The notes: generated by a model not told the origin, from the letters alone. DNA of 50,038 nt from Flavobacteriales bacterium (GCA_011524905.1 WTJI01000009.1:15257-65294); one strand, 5' to 3'. Positions 27,960-37,088 are shown, counted from the stretch's first letter. Translations and numbers: made by a program.

Positions 27960-30767
27960 ATGGCCACACCCAAACGACTTTTTCTATTAGACGCCTACGC
28001 CCTCATCTTTAGAGGCTACTATGCCTTTATAAAAAACCCACGCATCAATTCCAAGGGTATGGATACGTCAGCTATCATGGGTTTTATGAATTCCTTATTG
28101 GATGTGATCAAGAGAGAGCGCCCTGATCATTTAGCAGTTTGTTTTGACAAAGGGGGATCACAAAGTCGAACCGCCCTATTTACTGATTACAAAGCCAACC
28201 GAGACGAAACCCCTGAAGCAATTCGAATTGCCGTTCCATATATCCAACAGTTGTTGGAAGCCATGCATATTCCTGTGATTGAAAAAGAAGGATATGAAGC
28301 CGATGATATCATTGGAACCCTGGCCAAACAAGCGGAAAAAGAGGGATTTGATACCTTCATGGTAACTCCAGACAAGGATTTTGCCCAATTGGTATCAGAA
28401 CATATTTTCATGTACCGCCCTGCAAGAATGGGTAATGGTATCGAAATTTGGGGCATCCCAGAAGTGCAAGAAAAATTTGAAGTAGAACGCCCTGAACAAG
28501 TAATTGACTATCTCGGGATGATGGGAGATGCGGTTGATAATATTCCTGGTTTACCCGGTGTAGGTGACAAAACGGCCAAGAAGTTTTTAAAAGAATTTGG
28601 CAGCATGGAATCGCTGCTGGAAAACACAAGTCAACTGAAAGGCAAACTCAAAGAAAAAATAGAGGCCAATAAAGAGTTAGGGCTTTTATCCAAAGAGCTA
28701 GCCACGATCTTGCTAGATGTACCTGTTCAATTTGATGAAAAAGCCTATCGCTTATCTGAACCAGATTCAACCGCTGTCAGCCAGCTATTTGAGACTTTAG
28801 AATTTCGTAGGATGCAGGAGAATTTTAACAAGATCTTCATCAAGGAATCAGAAGCTCCAGCCACGATGGTTCAACCGGAAACAAAAAGTAGCCCCACCGT
28901 TGGGTTCGACCTATTTAACCAACCGGGTTCGGGACAAGAAAGTACAGCTGATAAAGCGGCGTTGGCCTCAGCCGATCACTGGTACCAAACTATTGACAGT
29001 CCAGTAGGCTACTCTCTTTTGCTTCAAAAATTAATGGCTCAAAAAAGTGTTTGTTTTGACACGGAAACCACTGGGCTAGACGCCCTCCAAGCGGAGCTGG
29101 TTGGGATTGCTTTTTCATGGGAAAAAGGGAAGGGCTATTACTTAGCCCTACCAGAAGACTTTGAGGAATGTAAAGCAATAGTCCAACAATTTCAACCCTT
29201 TTTTGCTAGTTCTACCATTGAAAAAATTGGGCATAATTTAAAGTACGATATCAAGGTTTTACTCAAATACGATTTGATCGTCAATGCCCCTATCTACGAC
29301 ACCATGATTGCACATTATTTGATCAACCCTGATATGCGTCACAATATGGATGTTTTAGCCGAAACCTACCTCAATTATACGCCACAGTCCATCACCGAGT
29401 TAATTGGAAAAAAAGGAAAAAACCAATTGACGATGCGGCAAGTACCGCTTGACCAACAAACCGAGTATGCTGTCGAAGATGCTGACATTACCCGCCAGCT
29501 CAAAGAACACTTTGCCAAAGAATTGGAAGGTGGCGGCACTCAATCACTTTTTGACCAGGTTGAACTCCCCTTGGTCGACGTTCTCACTCGGATGGAAGCC
29601 AACGGAATCTTCCTGGATACCCCTTTTTTGCATGAACTATCGGTACAACTACAAACCGATATTGATGCCTTAGAAAAAGGGATCTATGATCAAGCGGGAG
29701 AAACATTTAACCTTGCTTCGCCAAAGCAACTGGGACCGATTTTGTTTGACAAACTCAAGCTGGTGGACAAACCCAAAAAAACAAAAACAGGTCAATATTC
29801 TACAGCCGAAGACGTCTTGTCCTATTTGGCCAATGACCATCCCATCATTGCTGATATTTTGGAATGGCGTTCATTACAAAAACTACAAAGTACTTATGTA
29901 ACGGCGCTACCCCAAGAAATCAATCCCAAAACTGGGCGTGTACATACAGTTTACAATCAAGCCGTTGCTGCTACCGGCCGACTGAGTAGTAACAATCCCA
30001 ATTTGCAGAATATTCCTATCCGAACGCCACGTGGTCAAGAAGTTAGAAAAGCATTTATTGCCAAAGATTCGGATCATGTTTTGCTTGCCGCCGACTATTC
30101 TCAAATCGAATTACGAATCATAGCCGCTTTAAGTAAAGATCCTGCAATGGTTGCGGCCTTCCAAGCTGGACAAGATATTCATACTGCTACTGCTGCTCGG
30201 GTTTTTGGCGTAGAAGCCACTGAAGTAACCCGTGCACAAAGAAGCCAGGCTAAAACTGTTAATTTTGGAATTGTTTATGGGGTATCTGCTTTTGGTTTGA
30301 GTCAACAAACCAACCTAAACCGAACGGAAGCTAAAGAACTGATTGACACCTACTATTCGAGTTACCCCAAATTGCGTGCCTACATGAGCGACCAAGTGGA
30401 TTTTGCTCGGGAGCACGGCTATGTAACCACAGTTTTGGGCCGTCGCAGGTATCTAAAAGATATCAATTCTCAAAACGCAGTAGTTCGGGGTGCGGCAGAA
30501 CGCAACGCTGTCAATGCCCCTATTCAAGGAAGCGCAGCTGATATAATTAAATTGGCTATGATCCGACTACATCAAAAAATTCAAGATGAAAACTGGCAAG
30601 CTAAAATGCTACTTCAAGTCCATGACGAATTGGTCTTTGAAGTTCCCAAAAGTGAATTAGACGCTTTTCAGCAAATTGTGAAGAAAGAGATGGAAGCTGC
30701 CTTTGACCTAGATGTACCCTTGGTGGTAGACTTAGGTGTAGGGCAAAATTGGTTAGAGGCGCATTAA
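27960..30767 (+). CDS. polA: DNA polymerase I
   Basis: Repair and Okazaki-fragment polymerase, 935 residues, full length. The N-terminal 5' nuclease is intact (DAYALIFRGYYAF, YKANRDETPE, EADDIIGTLA, VTPDKDF). The 3'-5' proofreading domain also looks active: FDTETTGLDAL (Exo I), GHNLKYDIKVL (Exo II) and YAVEDADITRQL (Exo III). The polymerase has DYSQIELRI (motif A), the RSQAKTVNFGIVYG O helix and QVHDELVFE (motif C). It follows dxs by 47 bases, where I see only a poor promoter match. Confidence 0.97.
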   Translation: MATPKRLFLLDAYALIFRGYYAFIKNPRINSKGMDTSAIMGFMNSLLDVIKRERPDHLAVCFDKGGSQSRTALFTDYKANRDETPEAIRIAVPYIQQLLEAMHIPVIEKEGYEADDIIGTLAKQAEKEGFDTFMVTPDKDFAQLVSEHIFMYRPARMGNGIEIWGIPEVQEKFEVERPEQVIDYLGMMGDAVDNIPGLPGVGDKTAKKFLKEFGSMESLLENTSQLKGKLKEKIEANKELGLLSKELATILLDVPVQFDEKAYRLSEPDSTAVSQLFETLEFRRMQENFNKIFIKESEAPATMVQPETKSSPTVGFDLFNQPGSGQESTADKAALASADHWYQTIDSPVGYSLLLQKLMAQKSVCFDTETTGLDALQAELVGIAFSWEKGKGYYLALPEDFEECKAIVQQFQPFFASSTIEKIGHNLKYDIKVLLKYDLIVNAPIYDTMIAHYLINPDMRHNMDVLAETYLNYTPQSITELIGKKGKNQLTMRQVPLDQQTEYAVEDADITRQLKEHFAKELEGGGTQSLFDQVELPLVDVLTRMEANGIFLDTPFLHELSVQLQTDIDALEKGIYDQAGETFNLASPKQLGPILFDKLKLVDKPKKTKTGQYSTAEDVLSYLANDHPIIADILEWRSLQKLQSTYVTALPQEINPKTGRVHTVYNQAVAATGRLSSNNPNLQNIPIRTPRGQEVRKAFIAKDSDHVLLAADYSQIELRIIAALSKDPAMVAAFQAGQDIHTATAARVFGVEATEVTRAQRSQAKTVNFGIVYGVSAFGLSQQTNLNRTEAKELIDTYYSSYPKLRAYMSDQVDFAREHGYVTTVLGRRRYLKDINSQNAVVRGAAERNAVNAPIQGSAADIIKLAMIRLHQKIQDENWQAKMLLQVHDELVFEVPKSELDAFQQIVKKEMEAAFDLDVPLVVDLGVGQNWLEAH

Positions 30768-30882
30768 TCTTACCAAAAAATCTTGGGCCATTTTTCTCAA
30801 ACCAAAGCGTTAACGGACAACCCCGTATAAATTAAGATTGGTTAGAGGTCTGGGGCTGCGGCTACCGTTTAGGCGTTTCATT

Positions 30883-31731
30883 TTAAGAACGGCTAAGTTT
30901 TTGAACAAAAGCTGAAGGCGTTTCACCAGTGACTTTTTTAAATATCCGATTGAAATAAGAGAGACTATCAAAACCCGATTGGTAGCACACTTCACTAATG
31001 CGGTGACCGGCCAATAACTCCCTTTTGGCGTGGGTAATGCGATAGCGGTTTAAAAATTCAGTAAATGTATAGGTCGTTCGCTGTTTGAAATACCGACAAA
31101 ATGCCTCTTTGGTCAAATAACAATGAGCGGCAATCTCTGTCAAAGAAATCTTGCGCTGGTAATGGGTATCAACAAAGGCATAGATACGCTGGAGGCGTTG
31201 TTGCTCCTTTACGCCATAAGTATTGAGTACCGCCTGGGGATGCAAAAGCTCAAAACTGTCCGCTTGGGCCAGGGTCTCTAAAATTGCCAATAACTTTAGA
31301 TAGCGAGAAAAAGTGGGTTCGTGCTCCAAAGCAAACAACTGTTCCCCCACCTTTCTTTTAATATCTCCGCTAAAGGCAACGCCCTGAGCAGCACGGTTAA
31401 ATAAAGCGTAAACAGAGGCCAACTCGGGTATCTTTGATATATTATGATGAACAAAATCGGCTTGGAGATGTAACACCACTTTCCGATAATCGGTTTGCAA
31501 GCCGTAGTCAAAATTCAAATGGGGTATATTGGCCCCAATCAATACCAAATCACACTCATAATAGGTGCTGATGTGAGAGCCAACGTGACGAGTGCCTTCC
31601 GGTGCTTCGATATACACCAACTCATATTCAGGATGGAAATGCCAAAAAAATAAGTCACTCAAGCGAGGGTTAAACAACATCGAAAAAGACTGTCCCTTTT
31701 GTTGTCCTAATGTCTCTAATTGCACTTTCAT
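30883..31731 (-). CDS. AraC family transcriptional regulator
   Basis: A 282-residue regulator with an N-terminal cupin-like sensing domain (HFHPEYELVYIEAPEGTRHVGSH, then LVLIGANIPHLN). The C-terminal pair of helix-turn-helix motifs is at about residues 185-280 (ISLTEIAAHCYLTKEAFCRYF and RISEVCYQSGFDSLSYFNRIF). It is divergent from the dioxygenase/dehydrogenase pair across a 118-base A/T-rich gap and is the obvious candidate to control them. The ligand is probably a small carbohydrate-like molecule, as for many cupin-AraC proteins; that is inference. Confidence 0.92.
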   Translation of the reverse strand: MKVQLETLGQQKGQSFSMLFNPRLSDLFFWHFHPEYELVYIEAPEGTRHVGSHISTYYECDLVLIGANIPHLNFDYGLQTDYRKVVLHLQADFVHHNISKIPELASVYALFNRAAQGVAFSGDIKRKVGEQLFALEHEPTFSRYLKLLAILETLAQADSFELLHPQAVLNTYGVKEQQRLQRIYAFVDTHYQRKISLTEIAAHCYLTKEAFCRYFKQRTTYTFTEFLNRYRITHAKRELLAGHRISEVCYQSGFDSLSYFNRIFKKVTGETPSAFVQKLSRS

Positions 31732-31745
31732 GCTCCTAAATTAAT

Positions 31746-31761
31746 TTATTTTTAAAAATAA
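31746..31761. repeat. 16-base A/T palindrome between AraC gene and dioxygenase gene
   Basis: Perfect inverted repeat TTATTTTTAAAAATAA, 15 bases upstream of the AraC gene start and 88 bases upstream of the dioxygenase start. It may be an operator or promoter part, or may reflect the A/T-rich base composition. Confidence 0.4.
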
Positions 31762-31849
31762 TAAGTTAAATATATCAATATAGTTCAAATTTTAGTCAAG
31801 TGCTTGCAAAGGGTTCCCTAAAAAATATTCCAATTTTGGAGTATCAAAA

Positions 31850-32830
31850 ATGAACAAAATTAATCATGCAATTATGAAAACAGCATACGAGAAAGATCAT
31901 AAAGACATTCCGGGTAATCCATCCACGGCCAAGAGTAGCCAACACCAACTAAACCAAAGAAGTAATAACGAGCCTTTACGACTTTTGACGGAGGATCAAT
32001 GGTCTCATTGGATCAGCAAAGGCTACGTCGTCATTCCTCAAGCTATTTCGCCTGAACAAGTCCAGCAAACTGTAGATCTGTTGTGGGAATTTGAGGAAAA
32101 AGATCCTGCGGATTCCAGTACATGGTATGCCCCTGCAAGGGCTGAGATGGAAATGAAAGAACTCATTGGCACGGGAATGGTTGAAATTTATAATCACCAA
32201 CACCAGTGGTCGAATCGCCAGACCCCCAAGGTCTATGATGCCTTTGCAGATATTTGGGGTTTGGAAGAACTTTGGGTAACAATAGATCGTGCCAATTTGA
32301 ATTTTCCAGCCCCAAAAGACCAACCACAAAAAGGGTTTATTCATTGGGATTATGATCCTGATACCAAGCCACAAAACGTACAAGGCGTATTGGCACTTTC
32401 TGATCAAATTGATCCTGATATGGGTGGATTTCAGTGCATTCCATGGCTGTTTCAAAATTATGAGGCCTGGCGAGCAACGCAACCCGATGACAGAAATCCT
32501 TTTCAACCCGATTTAAAAGGTTTAGAAGATAAAATCGAAAAAGTCCCTTTGAGGGCAGGTGATTTAATGATCTTTCACTCTGGTTTGGCCCATGGTATTC
32601 GGCCCAACAACAGTAAAGATAAAGTCCGTATGGCACAATATATTTCAATGATGCCTGCCGAACCTGACAACAAAGAACTCAAAGAATGGCGAATCAATTC
32701 GTGGAGAAACAGAGTTGCGCCCGAGGGATATGCTTTTCCCGGTGACCCTCGTAATTGGGAGCAGACCAAATACAAAACGGCTGAATTGAGTTTACTGGGT
32801 GAAAAATTATTAGGATTAACCCCTTGGTAA
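31850..32830 (+). CDS. Phytanoyl-CoA dioxygenase (PhyH) family protein
   Basis: A non-haem Fe(II)/2-oxoglutarate oxygenase, 326 residues, no signal peptide. The metal triad is visible as His165-x-Asp167 (FIHWDYDPDT) and His248 (SGLAHGIRPN). Arg260 (DKVRMAQYI), or Arg251, is the likely 2-oxoglutarate anchor. The start at 31850 has GGAG eight bases upstream; ATGs at codons 9 (31874) or later are alternatives. The next gene starts one base after its stop. Substrate unknown: the family hydroxylates fatty acyl-CoA, amino acids, alkaloids and phosphonates. Confidence 0.87.
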   Translation: MNKINHAIMKTAYEKDHKDIPGNPSTAKSSQHQLNQRSNNEPLRLLTEDQWSHWISKGYVVIPQAISPEQVQQTVDLLWEFEEKDPADSSTWYAPARAEMEMKELIGTGMVEIYNHQHQWSNRQTPKVYDAFADIWGLEELWVTIDRANLNFPAPKDQPQKGFIHWDYDPDTKPQNVQGVLALSDQIDPDMGGFQCIPWLFQNYEAWRATQPDDRNPFQPDLKGLEDKIEKVPLRAGDLMIFHSGLAHGIRPNNSKDKVRMAQYISMMPAEPDNKELKEWRINSWRNRVAPEGYAFPGDPRNWEQTKYKTAELSLLGEKLLGLTPW

Positions 32831-32831
32831 G

Positions 32832-33623
32832 ATGGATTTACAACTAAAGGATAAGAAAATACTTATCACAGGGGCCACTCAAGGCATTGGGTTTGGAAGT
32901 GCCCGAGAGTTTATTTCTGCTGGAGCAGAGGTATGGCTCCATGGGTCAACGATAAGTAGCTGTAATCGAGCCATTGAAAAATTACATGTGGAATACCCTT
33001 CTGCTGTACTTCATGCCTGTCCTTGTGACTTTTTTGATGAAAAGGCAGTCATCGACTGGATTAGTCAACTCCCAGCATTCGACATTTTAGTCAATAACTT
33101 GGGGATATACCGCTCTGAGAATTTTTTAACAATGGAAGACAGCTGGTGGAACCGACAATTTAATGTAAATGTAATGAGTGGGGTACGACTGAGTCGGCAT
33201 GTGTTACCCGATATGTTAGCTCAAAATTGGGGGCGCATCTTGTTTATTTCCAGTGAATGTGCTCGCTTGGTACCCGATGATTTAATTGCTTACAGTGCCA
33301 CTAAAGCCGCCATGGAAGCTGTTAGTCAAGGCTTGGCCAAATTGACGAAAGGAACTGGGGTAACAGTGAACGCCTTGCAACCTGGATCAACACTAACCGA
33401 AGGTGCTGCAGCCTTTTTGAAAAGTCAAGCCGAAAATCAAAATAGTACACCCGATGCCGTAGCTGCTGATTTTTTCAAAACACAACGCCCTGCTTCCACA
33501 TTGCAAAGATTTGCGACTGTAGACGAAGTAGCTACTACCATTGTTTATTTTTGCAGTCCTTTATCTGCCGCTACTAATGGGAGCATCATTGCTGTAGATG
33601 GGGGAAGTACACTTGGTGTTTAA
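32832..33623 (+). CDS. Short-chain dehydrogenase/reductase
   Basis: A 263-residue NAD(P)-dependent oxidoreductase. It has the cofactor motif TGATQGIGFGSA (residues 14-25), NNLG, the catalytic Ser in FISSECARL and the Tyr/Lys pair YSATKAAME. The C-terminus FCSPLSAATNGSIIAVDGGSTLG is typical. It is one base after the PhyH-type dioxygenase gene, so it may oxidise the hydroxyl group that enzyme installs; this is inference. Its stop overlaps the convergent gene by four bases. Confidence 0.9.
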   Translation: MDLQLKDKKILITGATQGIGFGSAREFISAGAEVWLHGSTISSCNRAIEKLHVEYPSAVLHACPCDFFDEKAVIDWISQLPAFDILVNNLGIYRSENFLTMEDSWWNRQFNVNVMSGVRLSRHVLPDMLAQNWGRILFISSECARLVPDDLIAYSATKAAMEAVSQGLAKLTKGTGVTVNALQPGSTLTEGAAAFLKSQAENQNSTPDAVAADFFKTQRPASTLQRFATVDEVATTIVYFCSPLSAATNGSIIAVDGGSTLGV

Positions 33624-34201
33624 ATGGGAGTAGCGTGCAGATCTGTCACGGGCTTTGGGGTGCCTCCGACTAGCCATAAAGATTCCTCTTCAGGCGATAA
33701 AATCAGTGGCATTCGCATTTTGGAATTGTGAATGGTTCGCATGATACCCTGAGCAGCTTGGGTTACAATAGCTGCAGATTGGATGACCGCTCCGCTATAC
33801 GGGTCGATCCATTGATCCCACAAGGCCGCAAAGGCAAACAAACCGCCATTGGGCAAGGTCACCAAATATTTTTTCTTTTTTCGGCCAGCGGAATCAAGCC
33901 ATTGCCATTCAAAAAAGCCATCGGCAATTAACAAACCTCGTTTTGCTTCTTTGAAGGAAGGCTTTTGATGCAGGGTTTCCTGGCGCGCGTTTAGTGTATA
34001 TTTTTGGATGGACCGGTCCTTAGCCCAATGTGGTATGATTCCCCACTGGAGTAGCTGCAGTTGTTGCGGTGCTTGGTCACAGATTGCGGTTACTTTGGGG
34101 TGGGAAAAACCATTGTAAACACCAAGTGAGACAAGCCCCTGCGCTTGAAATCGCTCTTGAACCTCTGATGCTGACCTAGTTTGTTGGGCGTGAAAACACA
34201 T
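33620..34201 (-). CDS. SOS response-associated peptidase (YedK/HMCES family)
   Basis: Protects abasic sites in single-stranded DNA by cross-linking them through cysteine 2, exposed when the first Met is removed. The 193-residue protein starts MCFHAQQTRSASEV, a variant of the common MCGR start also seen in flavobacteria. Other catalytic positions are visible: Asn in TLNARQETL, Glu in GFFEWQW and His in TIHNSKMRMPLIL. No SOS box is recognisable upstream. Confidence 0.92.
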   Translation of the reverse strand: MCFHAQQTRSASEVQERFQAQGLVSLGVYNGFSHPKVTAICDQAPQQLQLLQWGIIPHWAKDRSIQKYTLNARQETLHQKPSFKEAKRGLLIADGFFEWQWLDSAGRKKKKYLVTLPNGGLFAFAALWDQWIDPYSGAVIQSAAIVTQAAQGIMRTIHNSKMRMPLILSPEEESLWLVGGTPKPVTDLHATPI

Positions 34202-34280
34202 AAATTTAGTGGCTGTAAGTTAATAAATCTCATGCCGAGTAGAATAAGGAAACAAAAGCCAAAAAAAAGTAGCGATATAC

Positions 34281-34312
34281 TTGTTAGATAAGCAAGTGAA
34301 TTTGTACATTTG
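34281..34312 (+). promoter_or_regulatory. rplM-rpsI promoter (TTG-N21-TACATTTG)
   Basis: TTG at 34281-34283, 21-base spacer, TACATTTG at 34305-34312. The start codon is 42 bases downstream, leaving room for the leader hairpin at 34318-34336. Confidence 0.7.
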
Positions 34313-34317
34313 CAGCC

Positions 34318-34336
34318 CTGTAAAAGTTATTTACAG
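34318..34336 (+). promoter_or_regulatory. Leader hairpin before rplM
   Basis: Perfect 7-base-pair stem CTGTAAA / TTTACAG with loop AGTTA, at the very start of the expected mRNA. L13 leaders that bind their own protein are known in several bacterial groups; whether this one is such a leader is inference. Confidence 0.5.
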
Positions 34337-34354
34337 CCAATAAATTAAAGAATT

Positions 34355-34810
34355 GTGGATACATTAAGCTACAAAACTATTTCTGCCAATGCCAACACCG
34401 TTAATAAGGAATGGGTTGTGGTAGATGTTGCTGGTTTGCCATTGGGTAGAGCCGCAGCAGTCATTGCACGTCTTTTACGTGGTAAACATAAAACAAACTT
34501 CACCCCTCATGTAGATTGTGGTGATAACGTAGTGGTGATCAATGCGAGCCAAGTTGCGCTTAAAGGCAACAAATGGGAGCAAAAAGAATATATCCGTCAT
34601 ACAGGATATCCTGGTGGCCAACGTATTTTGAATGCGACTCAAATGCATGAAAAGGGCGGTACACGTTTGATGGAAAAAGCTGTAAAAGGCATGTTACCCA
34701 AAAATAAACTGGGTGCTGAATTATTCCGCAACCTCCGCGTTTACGCTGGGAACAATCATCCCCACGAAGCACAAAATCCATCTGTTATTAATATCAACGA
34801 ACATATCTAA
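34355..34810 (+). CDS. rplM: 50S ribosomal protein L13
   Basis: Large-subunit protein of 151 residues, start GTG at 34355 (MDTLSYKTISANANTVNKEW). Motifs: VVDVAGLPLGRAAAVIARLL, GDNVVVINASQVALKGNKW and KNKLGAELFRNLRVYAG. The stop overlaps the rpsI start (TAATG), so S9 translation is coupled. Confidence 0.97.
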   Translation: MDTLSYKTISANANTVNKEWVVVDVAGLPLGRAAAVIARLLRGKHKTNFTPHVDCGDNVVVINASQVALKGNKWEQKEYIRHTGYPGGQRILNATQMHEKGGTRLMEKAVKGMLPKNKLGAELFRNLRVYAGNNHPHEAQNPSVININEHI

Positions 34811-35196
34811 TGGAAGTCATTCACACGATTGGACGTAGAAAAACCTCAGTAGCCCGCCTCTATTTTTCAGAAGGCAAAGGCGCTATAACGGTTAACAAAA
34901 AAGACTATAAAACCCATTTTCCTACCGCCATGCTGCAGTACAAAATAGAGCAACCTATGATGCTCACTGGTACTGAAGGCGCTTTTGATCTCAAAATCAC
35001 AGTCAAGGGCGGAGGAATTACTGGACAAGCAGAAGCCGTTCGTCTGGCCATCTCCAGAGCACTTTGTCAACATAACGAAGAACACCGTGCAGCGCTCAAA
35101 CCTGAAGGATTGCTTACTCGTGACCCAAGAATGGTAGAACGCAAAAAATTTGGACAGAAAAAAGCGAGAAAGAAATTCCAATTCTCAAAACGTTAA
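34810..35196 (+). CDS. rpsI: 30S ribosomal protein S9
   Basis: Small-subunit protein of 128 residues. The N-terminus (TIGRRKTSVARLYF) and basic C-terminus (KKARKKFQFSKR) match S9; the last residue is Arg, which reaches the P-site tRNA. It shares one base with rplM. Confidence 0.97.
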   Translation: MEVIHTIGRRKTSVARLYFSEGKGAITVNKKDYKTHFPTAMLQYKIEQPMMLTGTEGAFDLKITVKGGGITGQAEAVRLAISRALCQHNEEHRAALKPEGLLTRDPRMVERKKFGQKKARKKFQFSKR

Positions 35197-35206
35197 TACA
35201 ACTCAT

Positions 35207-35226
35207 AAGGTCTCTTCGGAGACCTT
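35207..35226 (+). terminator. UUCG-capped hairpin after rpsI (terminator or attenuator)
   Basis: Perfect 8-base-pair stem AAGGTCTC / GAGACCTT closed by the very stable C(TTCG)G tetraloop, 11 bases after the rpsI stop. There is no T run directly behind it (GCTCATTTATTTATT follows), so it may be a partial terminator, processing site or 3' end protector. Confidence 0.6.
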
Positions 35227-35287
35227 GCTCATTTATTTATTGAACCAGTTGCTTGAACCGCTAAGGCGGGGATTAGTTTAGCATCTA

Positions 35288-35306
35288 AAAAGCACCATGT
35301 GCTTTT
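35288..35306 (+). promoter_or_regulatory. Second hairpin in the rpsI-rpsB gap
   Basis: Perfect 8-base-pair stem AAAAGCAC / GTGCTTTT with a three-base loop CAT, 30 bases before the rpsB ATG. It resembles a small terminator. It may regulate rpsB-tsf; S2 autoregulation of rpsB-tsf is known in E. coli. Confidence 0.5.
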
Positions 35307-35335
35307 GCTACACCAAGGAACGTAAACTAAAAACT

Positions 35336-36199
35336 ATGGCACAAACAGAAGTAAAAGATTTACTTAACGCAGGCGTCCACTTCGGACACCTGACTCGCAA
35401 ATGGAATCCGAACATGGCTCCCTATATCTACATGGAGCGGAATGGAATCCACATCATTAACCTTTACAAAACAGCTGCAAAAATTAGTGAAGCCCAAGAA
35501 GCATTGAAAAAAATTGCCACTTCGGGCCGAAAAATTTTATTCGTAGCTACAAAAAAGCAAGCCAAAGACATCGTGGCAGACAAAGCCAAGAATGTCAATA
35601 TGCCCTACATTACTGAGCGTTGGCCGGGTGGTATGCTTACAAACTTTGTCACCATTCGAAAGGCAGTAAAGAAAATGGCAGCTATCGATCGAATGAAAAA
35701 AGACGGTACTTTTGAAACGCTTTCTAAGAAGGAACGTTTACAAGTAAACCGCCTTAGAGCCAAGTTAGAGAAAAACTTAGGATCAATTACTGACATGACG
35801 CGATTACCAGGTGCCCTTTTTGTAGTGGATATCAAAAGGGAACATATCGCTATCAAAGAAGCACGTAAATTGAAAATCCCCATCTTTGCAATGGTTGATA
35901 CCAATTCCGATCCAAGAGAAGTAGATTTCGTAATCCCAGCCAATGACGATGCTTCAAAGTCTATTGAAAAGATTTTATCTATGGTTTCTGACGCCATTGG
36001 TGAGGGCTTACAACAACGTAAGCAAGAAAAAGACGCAGAAAGTAAAGGGGAAGAACCAGCTGCTGCTGTTGCGGAAGCTACAGCTACTGAAGAACAATCA
36101 GCGCCAAAAGTGGAAGCTACAACACCAGAAAAAGCAGAAACAGAAGCAACTGCGACTGATGACAAAGCAGCAAGCAAAGAAGAAGAAAAAGAATCATAA
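35336..36199 (+). CDS. rpsB: 30S ribosomal protein S2
   Basis: Small-subunit protein. I chose ATG at 35336 ([18 protein letters not shown]), the canonical S2 start; a 13-codon upstream extension covers the hairpin. Motifs: [34 protein letters not shown] and the C-terminal [13 protein letters not shown]. The 287-residue length includes about 50 extra C-terminal residues rich in Ala, Glu, Thr and Lys after the normal end of S2, likely disordered. Confidence 0.97.
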   Translation: MAQTEVKDLLNAGVHFGHLTRKWNPNMAPYIYMERNGIHIINLYKTAAKISEAQEALKKIATSGRKILFVATKKQAKDIVADKAKNVNMPYITERWPGGMLTNFVTIRKAVKKMAAIDRMKKDGTFETLSKKERLQVNRLRAKLEKNLGSITDMTRLPGALFVVDIKREHIAIKEARKLKIPIFAMVDTNSDPREVDFVIPANDDASKSIEKILSMVSDAIGEGLQQRKQEKDAESKGEEPAAAVAEATATEEQSAPKVEATTPEKAETEATATDDKAASKEEEKES

Positions 36200-36216
36200 A
36201 TTAAAAACACTTACAA

Positions 36217-37038
36217 GTGAAAATAACTGCATCAGAAGTAAACAAACTCCGCCAAGCCACGGGTGCGGGGATGATGGATTGTAAAAAAGCACTCGTCGAA
36301 GCCGAAGGTGACTTTGACAAAGCCGTAGAAGTACTACGTAAAAAAGGTCAAAAAGTTGCAGCCAACCGTGCTGATCGTGACTCTACAGAAGGCGCTGTTT
36401 TAGCCAAAGTAAATGGCGATGCAACAGTTGGCGTCGTTGTATCATTGAATTGTGAAACAGATTTTGTAGCAAAAAATGATTCTTATTTGGCCTTGGCACA
36501 AAGTTTAGTCGATCACGCGCTTCAATTTGAAACAGAAGAAGCCTTTTTAGCCTCTGAATTTCAAGGAATGACAGTTACTGAAAAGCTTACGGAACAAACT
36601 GGCGTAATCGGTGAAAAAATCGAAATCGGTGCCTTTAAACGATTGAGCGCTCCATTTGTTGGGTCTTACATCCATGCTGGAAATAAAATCGCTACGTTGG
36701 TAGGTCTTTCTGCTCCTGCCGACAAAGCTGCTGAAGTGGCTAAAAACGTTGCCATGCAAGCCGCAGCTATGAACCCTATCGCCTTAAATGAAGAAGGAGT
36801 AGATGCCTCTGTAATCGAAAAAGAAATCGAGATTGCCAAAGATCAACTACGACAAGAAGGTAAACCAGAAGCCATGTTGGACAATATTGCCAAAGGAAAA
36901 ATAAAGCGTTTTTTCAAAGACAATACTTTGGTGAACCAAGACTATATTAAAGACGGTAAACAATCTGTAGCCGCCTATGTTGAATCAGAAGCTCCTGGGG
37001 TAACTGTTACCGCTTTTGAGCGTGCGGCATTGGTATAA
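36217..37038 (+). CDS. tsf: Translation elongation factor Ts
   Basis: Nucleotide exchange factor for EF-Tu, 273 residues. The start is GTG at 36217. Motifs: ASEVNKLRQATGAGMMDCKKAL at the N-terminus, the VVSLNCETDFVAKND core and HAGNKIATLVGL. It follows rpsB by 17 bases, as in most bacteria, and is followed by a terminator. Confidence 0.97.
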   Translation: MKITASEVNKLRQATGAGMMDCKKALVEAEGDFDKAVEVLRKKGQKVAANRADRDSTEGAVLAKVNGDATVGVVVSLNCETDFVAKNDSYLALAQSLVDHALQFETEEAFLASEFQGMTVTEKLTEQTGVIGEKIEIGAFKRLSAPFVGSYIHAGNKIATLVGLSAPADKAAEVAKNVAMQAAAMNPIALNEEGVDASVIEKEIEIAKDQLRQEGKPEAMLDNIAKGKIKRFFKDNTLVNQDYIKDGKQSVAAYVESEAPGVTVTAFERAALV

Positions 37039-37064
37039 CTAAAGCGTCTAAACACTAATAACAA

Positions 37065-37088
37065 AACACCCTTCGTGGGTGTTTTTTT
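37065..37088 (+). terminator. Rho-independent terminator after tsf
   Basis: Stem ACACCC / GGGTGT with loop TTCGT followed by seven T. It closes the rplM-rpsI-rpsB-tsf unit and lies 18 bases before the tag start. Confidence 0.92.

Noticed and set aside
35605-36210. 201-codon minus-strand frame opposite rpsB
   Set aside because: Its Ser/Ala-rich composition comes from the antisense of the S2 tail; rpsB is certain.
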